Below are positions 7,225 to 10,917 of a stretch of DNA of 10,917 nt, piece after piece; the stretch's first letter is position 1, and each line of letters opens with the position of its first letter. The notes under the pieces are model-generated. The model ran no database searches. It saw nothing but the letters and a program-made list of their open reading frames with translations, and was not told the DNA's origin. The position numbers were made by a program, and so were the translations under genes. Source of the DNA: an uncultured Clostridium sp. (GTDB taxonomy: Bacteria > Bacillota > Clostridia > Lachnospirales > Lachnospiraceae); contig CAMEWU010000066.1 in assembly GCA_945946715.1 (NCBI GenBank), forward strand, positions 1 through 10,917. The letters are read 5' to 3'.

Positions 7225-7743
7225 ATGGAACGGGTAGATCGAATTGTGAAGCATAAATTGTTTCAACAGTGCAGAGAACAGATAGATTTAGCAGAACAGA
7301 ATCGAATCTATTGTAAACATCCTTTGGAGCATTCGCTGGATGTTGCCAGAATTGCTTATATATTAAATCTGGAAGAGCAGGGACCTTTAGATAAAGAAGA
7401 GATTTATGCGATGGCATTACTGCATGATTTAGGAAGAAGTGAAGAATATACTTCCGGAAAAAATCATCACATAGCAGGCGCAGAGATGGCAAAAACAATT
7501 CTTGAAGATTGTGGATTTGTTCCAACAGAAATATCCATGATTTGTCAGGCAATCGCAGCTCATAAAGCCATAGACGGAGCATATCTCTTCGGTCAGGAAG
7601 ATGGGCAGCAGTCAAAGAAAGTGGATTATTGTAAGAAATTGCTGTATCGGGCAGATAAATTGTCTCGTAACTGCTTTGATTGCAAGGTTTCAAAAACGTG
7701 TTATTGGAAGGATGATATGAAAAATCATCAAATAAAGTATTGA
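7225..7743 (+). CDS. HD-domain phosphohydrolase in folate operon
   Basis: A 172-residue HD-superfamily metal-dependent phosphohydrolase, cytosolic, with no signal peptide or membrane segment. The metal-binding set is recognisable: H36, the H67-D68 pair in LLHDLG, H81/H82 and H113 as further candidates, and D144 in YRADK. A C-terminal cysteine group follows (C136, then C150, C153 and C159 in a CxxCx5C arrangement), which could bind zinc or a cluster. The substrate is unknown. Position is the best clue: it starts one base after folC and is followed by folP after 30 bases. No nudix-type dihydroneopterin triphosphate pyrophosphohydrolase is visible in the window, so removal of phosphates from dihydroneopterin phosphates is a plausible job. 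The HD-domain protein MptB, which hydrolyses dihydroneopterin cyclic phosphate in methanogens, gives a precedent. It could instead be a nucleotidase or housekeeping hydrolase. Family assignment is firm, role is inference. Confidence 0.85.
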   Translation: MERVDRIVKHKLFQQCREQIDLAEQNRIYCKHPLEHSLDVARIAYILNLEEQGPLDKEEIYAMALLHDLGRSEEYTSGKNHHIAGAEMAKTILEDCGFVPTEISMICQAIAAHKAIDGAYLFGQEDGQQSKKVDYCKKLLYRADKLSRNCFDCKVSKTCYWKDDMKNHQIKY

Positions 7744-7773
7744 AAAGCATACAATCTGGAGGATTAGAAAAAC

Positions 7774-8583
7774 GTGAGAATAGGCAATAAAATATTTGAT
7801 ACAGAACATGAAGTATATATGATGGGAATTTTAAATGTAACCCCGGACTCCTTCTCGGATGGTGGGCGATATAATACCTTAGACCAGGCATTGTTTCATG
7901 CAGAGGAGTTAATTCAGGAGGGGACGGATATTCTGGATATTGGAGGAGAATCAACCCGTCCCAATCATATAAAGATTTCAGAACAGGAAGAGATGGAACG
8001 GGTTTGTCCGATTATTGAAGCGATAAAATCTCGTATGGATATTCCGGTTTCTCTGGATACTTATAAATCACAAGTAGCAAAAGCCGGTATTCTGGCAGGT
8101 GTTGATATGATTAATGATATTTGGGGATTAAAATGGGATGGCACAATGGCAAAGGTGATTGCAGATGGTAAAGTGGCCGGTTGTCTGATGCACAATCGGA
8201 AAGAAGCAATATATGAGAATTATATAAATGATGTAGTAACGGATTTACAGGAAAGTATAAGCCTGGCAAAAGAAGCCGGCATGGACATGGAACAGGTATG
8301 TATTGACCCGGGAATTGGCTTTGCAAAGAATTTAGAGCAGAATCTTCAATTGATGAATCATTTGGAACGATTACAAGAGCTGGGATATCCTGTACTTTTG
8401 GGGACTTCCAGAAAGTCTATGATTGGTTTAACATTAGACTTGCCGGTAGAGGAGCGGGAAGAAGGAACAATTGCAACTACGGTACTGGGAATTATGAAGG
8501 GTTGTTCTATTATTCGCGTGCATAATGTGAAAGCAAATTTACGGGCGGCAAAGATGACGTTGGCAATGTTACGGGCAGAATAG
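7774..8583 (+). CDS. folP: Dihydropteroate synthase
   Basis: Joins p-aminobenzoate to hydroxymethyl-dihydropterin pyrophosphate to give dihydropteroate; the target of sulfonamides. The 269-residue TIM-barrel protein shows every family motif: NVTPDSFSDGG (21-31), DILDIGGESTRP (52-63), SLDTYKS (93-99), MINDIWG (112-118), IDPGIGFAKN (177-186), GTSRKSMIG (210-218) and RVHN (248-251). Nothing in these loops suggests the altered enzymes of acquired sulfonamide resistance, though point changes cannot be judged here. The start is GTG at 7774, chosen because TGGAGGA (7757-7763) lies 10 bases upstream and the resulting N-terminus fits the family; the next ATG is only four residues before the NVTPDSF motif. 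It sits between the HD gene and folBK in the operon. Confidence 0.97.
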   Translation: MRIGNKIFDTEHEVYMMGILNVTPDSFSDGGRYNTLDQALFHAEELIQEGTDILDIGGESTRPNHIKISEQEEMERVCPIIEAIKSRMDIPVSLDTYKSQVAKAGILAGVDMINDIWGLKWDGTMAKVIADGKVAGCLMHNRKEAIYENYINDVVTDLQESISLAKEAGMDMEQVCIDPGIGFAKNLEQNLQLMNHLERLQELGYPVLLGTSRKSMIGLTLDLPVEEREEGTIATTVLGIMKGCSIIRVHNVKANLRAAKMTLAMLRAE

Positions 8584-8613
8584 CAAAAGAGGATAAACAT
8601 ACAGGAGTAAAAC

Positions 8614-9441
8614 ATGGATGAAATTCGTATCTCTAATTTAGAAGTATTTTGTCATCATGGAGTATATGCAGAAGAAAATACTCTGGGGCAAAAGTTTTTG
8701 GTATCAGCAGTGCTTTATACTGATACCAGACTGGCAGGAAAGACAGATCATCTGGAGAATTCTATTCATTATGGAGATGTCTGTCACATGATAAAAAGCA
8801 TCATGGAAGAACGGAATTATAAGCTGTTGGAAGCAGTGGCAGAAACCGTAGCAGAACGGTTGCTGCTACAGTATGACAGTTTGAATGCAATTCGGTTGGA
8901 GATAAAGAAACCCTGGGCTCCCATTATGCTTCCCATCGATACGGTTTCTGTTGTAATTGAGCGAAGCTGGCATACAGTGTTCTTCAGTATCGGTTCTAAT
9001 ATGGGAGATAAAAAAGCACATCTGGATTATGCAGTGGAACAGTTGAAAGCAAATTCCTATAATAAAGATTTGCTGGTTTCTTCTTATCTGGAGACAGAAC
9101 CTTATGGATATGAAAATCAGGATCCATTTTTAAATGCATGTATTCAGTGTAAAACACTGATGACTCCGGAAGAATTATTAGAGGAAATTCACCGGATAGA
9201 GGCAGATAGAAATCGTACCCGGGAGATTCACTGGGGACCACGTACTTTGGATATAGATATTTTATATTATGATAAGATGGTGATTGAGACGTCGGATTTA
9301 TGTGTACCACATCCGGAAATTCCATTGCGCTCCTTTGTATTACAACCATTATCGGAGATTGCACCGAATTTCAGGGATCCTGTAACCGGACAGACAGTTA
9401 CCCAGATGCTTGCAGTTTTAAATGAGTATGCAAATAAATAG
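8614..9441 (+). CDS. folBK: Fused dihydroneopterin aldolase and HPPK (FolB-FolK)
   Basis: One 275-residue protein carries two consecutive folate steps. Residues 1-118 are dihydroneopterin aldolase, which cleaves dihydroneopterin to hydroxymethyl-dihydropterin: GVYAEE (16-21), Y53, LLEAVAE with E73, and the lysine motif KKPWAPI (98-104). Residues 120-275 are hydroxymethyl-dihydropterin pyrophosphokinase, which activates that product with ATP: SIGSNMGD (125-132), TEPYGYENQDPFLNAC (161-176), WGPRTLDIDILYY (207-219) with metal-binding aspartates, and VPHPEIPLRSFVLQPL (231-246). Both halves look complete and joined by almost no linker. Such fusions are known in Firmicutes. AGGAG lies 6 bases before the ATG; folP ends 30 bases upstream. 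Confidence 0.95.
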   Translation: MDEIRISNLEVFCHHGVYAEENTLGQKFLVSAVLYTDTRLAGKTDHLENSIHYGDVCHMIKSIMEERNYKLLEAVAETVAERLLLQYDSLNAIRLEIKKPWAPIMLPIDTVSVVIERSWHTVFFSIGSNMGDKKAHLDYAVEQLKANSYNKDLLVSSYLETEPYGYENQDPFLNACIQCKTLMTPEELLEEIHRIEADRNRTREIHWGPRTLDIDILYYDKMVIETSDLCVPHPEIPLRSFVLQPLSEIAPNFRDPVTGQTVTQMLAVLNEYANK

Positions 9442-9464
9442 AACGAACAGAGATAAAGGGAAAG

Positions 9465-10667
9465 ATGATTCGAAAAACCAACGAAAAGAGGCGGACAGAA
9501 GTGGATTTAAATCAGATAAGGAATGAGATTGATGTTGTAGATAAGCAGATGGTTGAATTATTTCAGCGACGAATGAAGCTGGCAGGAGAAGTCGCAGAGA
9601 GCAAGCGGGCTTCCGGAAAGGCCGTTTATGATCGGCAAAGAGAGTTAGAGAAGCTGGCAAAACTGGGTGCTTTGGCAGATAGTGAATTTAATCGGCACAG
9701 TATTGAAGAATTGTTTTTGCAGATTATGTCAATTAGCCGGAGATACCAGTATAATTTGCTGGGGGATCGGGAACATCAAATTGCCGGAGAATATGTTGAG
9801 GTAGAACGGCTGGAAATCACACCGAATACCAAGGTGGTTTATCAGGGTGTCCCGGGAGCATTCAGTGAACAGGCAATGATACGGTTCTTTGGTCAGAAAG
9901 TCAGCAGTTCCAATGTGGAGCAGTTTGAAGATATTGTAGAAATGATTGAGCAGGGAAAAGCAGATTACGGCGTGCTGCCAATTGAAAACTCATCCGCAGG
10001 ATTTGTTTCCGGCATTTATCATTTATTACAGGAGCATGATGTTACCATTGTTGGTGGAATTTCCATGGAGGTATCCCAGGCATTATTAGGAATTAAGGGA
10101 GCAAAGCTGGAGGATATTCAGACTGTTTATTCTCATCCTCAGGCTCTAATGCAGACAAAACCGTTTTTAGATGCTCGTGGATGGAAGCAAATCAGTTTAG
10201 AAAATACAGCAGTCAGTGCAAAAAAGATTCAGGAAGACGGAGATAAAACCCAGGCAGCAGTTGCAAGTGTACGTGCAGCAGAGCTTTATAATCTGGAAGT
10301 GTTAAAACCGGCAATTAATTCCCAGAAGCATAATACCACAAAGTTTGTAGTGGTATCCGGGAAAAAGATGTATACCAAAGATGCAGATAGTATCAGTATC
10401 AGTTTTTCATTGCCTCATGAAAGCGGAAGTCTATATAATATTTTAGGGCATTTTATATTCAATGGACTGAACATGACCAGCATTGAGTCAGAACCGTTAG
10501 AGGACCAGCAGTGGGAATATCGATTCTTTATAACCTTTGACGGAAATCTGGGAGATGCATCCGTGCAGAATGCAATTACAGGTGTTCGAAGTGAGTCATC
10601 AGATTTTAAACTTCTGGGAAATTATAGGATGATATCGTCAGAAAATGAACATAAGAATAACATTTAA
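9465..10667 (+). CDS. pheA: Bifunctional chorismate mutase / prephenate dehydratase (P-protein)
   Basis: Turns chorismate into prephenate and then phenylpyruvate, the committed branch to phenylalanine. The 400 residues hold an AroQ-type helical chorismate mutase (about 13-98, with R19, R36 and K47 as likely active-site residues), a prephenate dehydratase (about 124-300: YQGVPGAFSEQA at 126-137, GVLPIENSSAG at 169-179, and HNTTKFVVV at 289-297 with catalytic T292), and a C-terminal ACT domain (about 310-385) for phenylalanine feedback. The usual TRF motif reads TKF, and the ACT motif ESRP reads ESEP (351-354). The start is uncertain. ATG 9465 has GGG only four bases upstream and adds a basic 12-residue leader; GTG 9501 has AGGCGG six bases upstream and would give the family-like MDLNQIR start. 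The gene follows folBK by 23 bases, so it is probably co-transcribed. Confidence 0.94.
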   Translation: MIRKTNEKRRTEVDLNQIRNEIDVVDKQMVELFQRRMKLAGEVAESKRASGKAVYDRQRELEKLAKLGALADSEFNRHSIEELFLQIMSISRRYQYNLLGDREHQIAGEYVEVERLEITPNTKVVYQGVPGAFSEQAMIRFFGQKVSSSNVEQFEDIVEMIEQGKADYGVLPIENSSAGFVSGIYHLLQEHDVTIVGGISMEVSQALLGIKGAKLEDIQTVYSHPQALMQTKPFLDARGWKQISLENTAVSAKKIQEDGDKTQAAVASVRAAELYNLEVLKPAINSQKHNTTKFVVVSGKKMYTKDADSISISFSLPHESGSLYNILGHFIFNGLNMTSIESEPLEDQQWEYRFFITFDGNLGDASVQNAITGVRSESSDFKLLGNYRMISSENEHKNNI

Positions 10668-10688
10668 TTTGGAAAGGGAGGAGTAGAT

Positions 10689-10917
10689 ATGGCATATCAG
10701 ATGTTTGCCGCAATTAACGTAGGTTCCAGTGATATTTCTATGAAGATTTTTGAAATTACTGCGAAATGGGGATTTCGAGAGATAGACTGCATCAGCCATA
10801 TTCTGGAATTGGGAAGTGACACTTACCGGCTGGGATATGTGGGAAATGAAAAAATTAATGAACTATGCGATTGCCTAATGAAGTTTAAAAATAAAATGAA
10901 AGAGTATGATTGTAAGG
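10689..10917 (+). CDS. Ppx/GppA-type exopolyphosphatase, N-terminal part (cut by window end)
   Basis: The first 76 codons of a longer gene that runs off the window. The start FAAINVGSSDISMKIFEI (residues 6-23) matches the first phosphate-binding motif of the actin-fold Ppx/GppA family (typically AAIDxGSNS), which hydrolyses polyphosphate or the terminal phosphate of pppGpp. The following ELGSDTY (40-46) and the helical NEKINELCDCLMKF also fit clostridial Ppx proteins. The normally conserved aspartate of the IDxGS motif is asparagine here (N10, codon AAC). An excellent GGGAGGAG ribosome binding site lies 8 bases before the ATG, and the gap to pheA is 21 bases, so it probably belongs to the same run. 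With only the N-terminus visible, Ppx versus GppA cannot be settled. Confidence 0.72.
   Translation, partial: MAYQMFAAINVGSSDISMKIFEITAKWGFREIDCISHILELGSDTYRLGYVGNEKINELCDCLMKFKNKMKEYDCK

Noticed and set aside
7199..7954. Long open frame of 251 codons on the minus strand
   Set aside because: It overlaps the HD gene and the start of folP completely, and its translation has no recognisable motif and a composition (rich in P, H, Y, L) typical of a shadow of coding DNA.
1..10917. Mobile element, prophage, defence island or CRISPR array
   Set aside because: All genes are recognisable housekeeping types on one strand; no transposase, integrase, long direct repeats or regularly spaced repeats were seen.

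Overview
The window looks like ordinary chromosome from a low-GC, strictly fermentative Firmicute, most likely of the Lachnospiraceae / Clostridium cluster XIVa type. This rests on the low GC content, strong AGGAGG-type ribosome binding sites, a type III glutamine synthetase, an LdhA-type D-lactate dehydrogenase, an HPr-like protein of the kind common in Clostridia, and a chorismate mutase-prephenate dehydratase fusion. The genus cannot be fixed from the sequence alone. All eleven genes are on the + strand. There is no sign of a transposon, phage, CRISPR array, tRNA or rRNA, and no gene-free stretch exceeds about 170 bases.

Layout. 18-1094 is a PLP-dependent class V aminotransferase of the alanine-glyoxylate/serine-pyruvate type. 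1162-1395 is a small HPr-like protein with its own promoter (1083-1111) and terminator (1449-1476). 1545-2528 is D-lactate dehydrogenase. 2697-4799 is glutamine synthetase III, preceded by a 168-base leader that holds a terminator-like hairpin and closed by a terminator at 4820-4847. From a predicted promoter at 4851-4880 the rest reads as one run with gaps of 1-35 bases and no visible internal terminator: membrane-anchored polysaccharide deacetylase (4915-5907), folC (5943-7223), an HD-domain phosphohydrolase (7225-7743), folP (7774-8583), a fused folB-folK (8614-9441), pheA (9465-10667) and the first 76 codons of a Ppx/GppA-type exopolyphosphatase (10689 to the window end).

How the genes work together. 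The centre of the window is tetrahydrofolate biosynthesis: FolB (dihydroneopterin aldolase), FolK (pterin pyrophosphokinase), FolP (dihydropteroate synthase) and FolC (dihydrofolate/folylpolyglutamate synthase) are four consecutive activities. GTP cyclohydrolase (FolE) and the enzyme that removes phosphates from dihydroneopterin triphosphate are not recognisable here. An HD-domain phosphohydrolase of unassigned role sits between folC and folP and is a reasonable candidate for that dephosphorylation. PheA downstream draws on chorismate, also the precursor of the p-aminobenzoate used by FolP. Glutamine synthetase, the aminotransferase and lactate dehydrogenase are general nitrogen and fermentation enzymes in separate transcription units.

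Most points worth a second look are modest: the HD gene and its C-terminal cysteine cluster, the HPr-like protein that has lost the phospho-accepting histidine but kept the regulatory serine motif, the hairpins ahead of glutamine synthetase, and altered signature motifs in PheA and in the Ppx/GppA start. I found no clear evidence of an entirely new multi-gene system.
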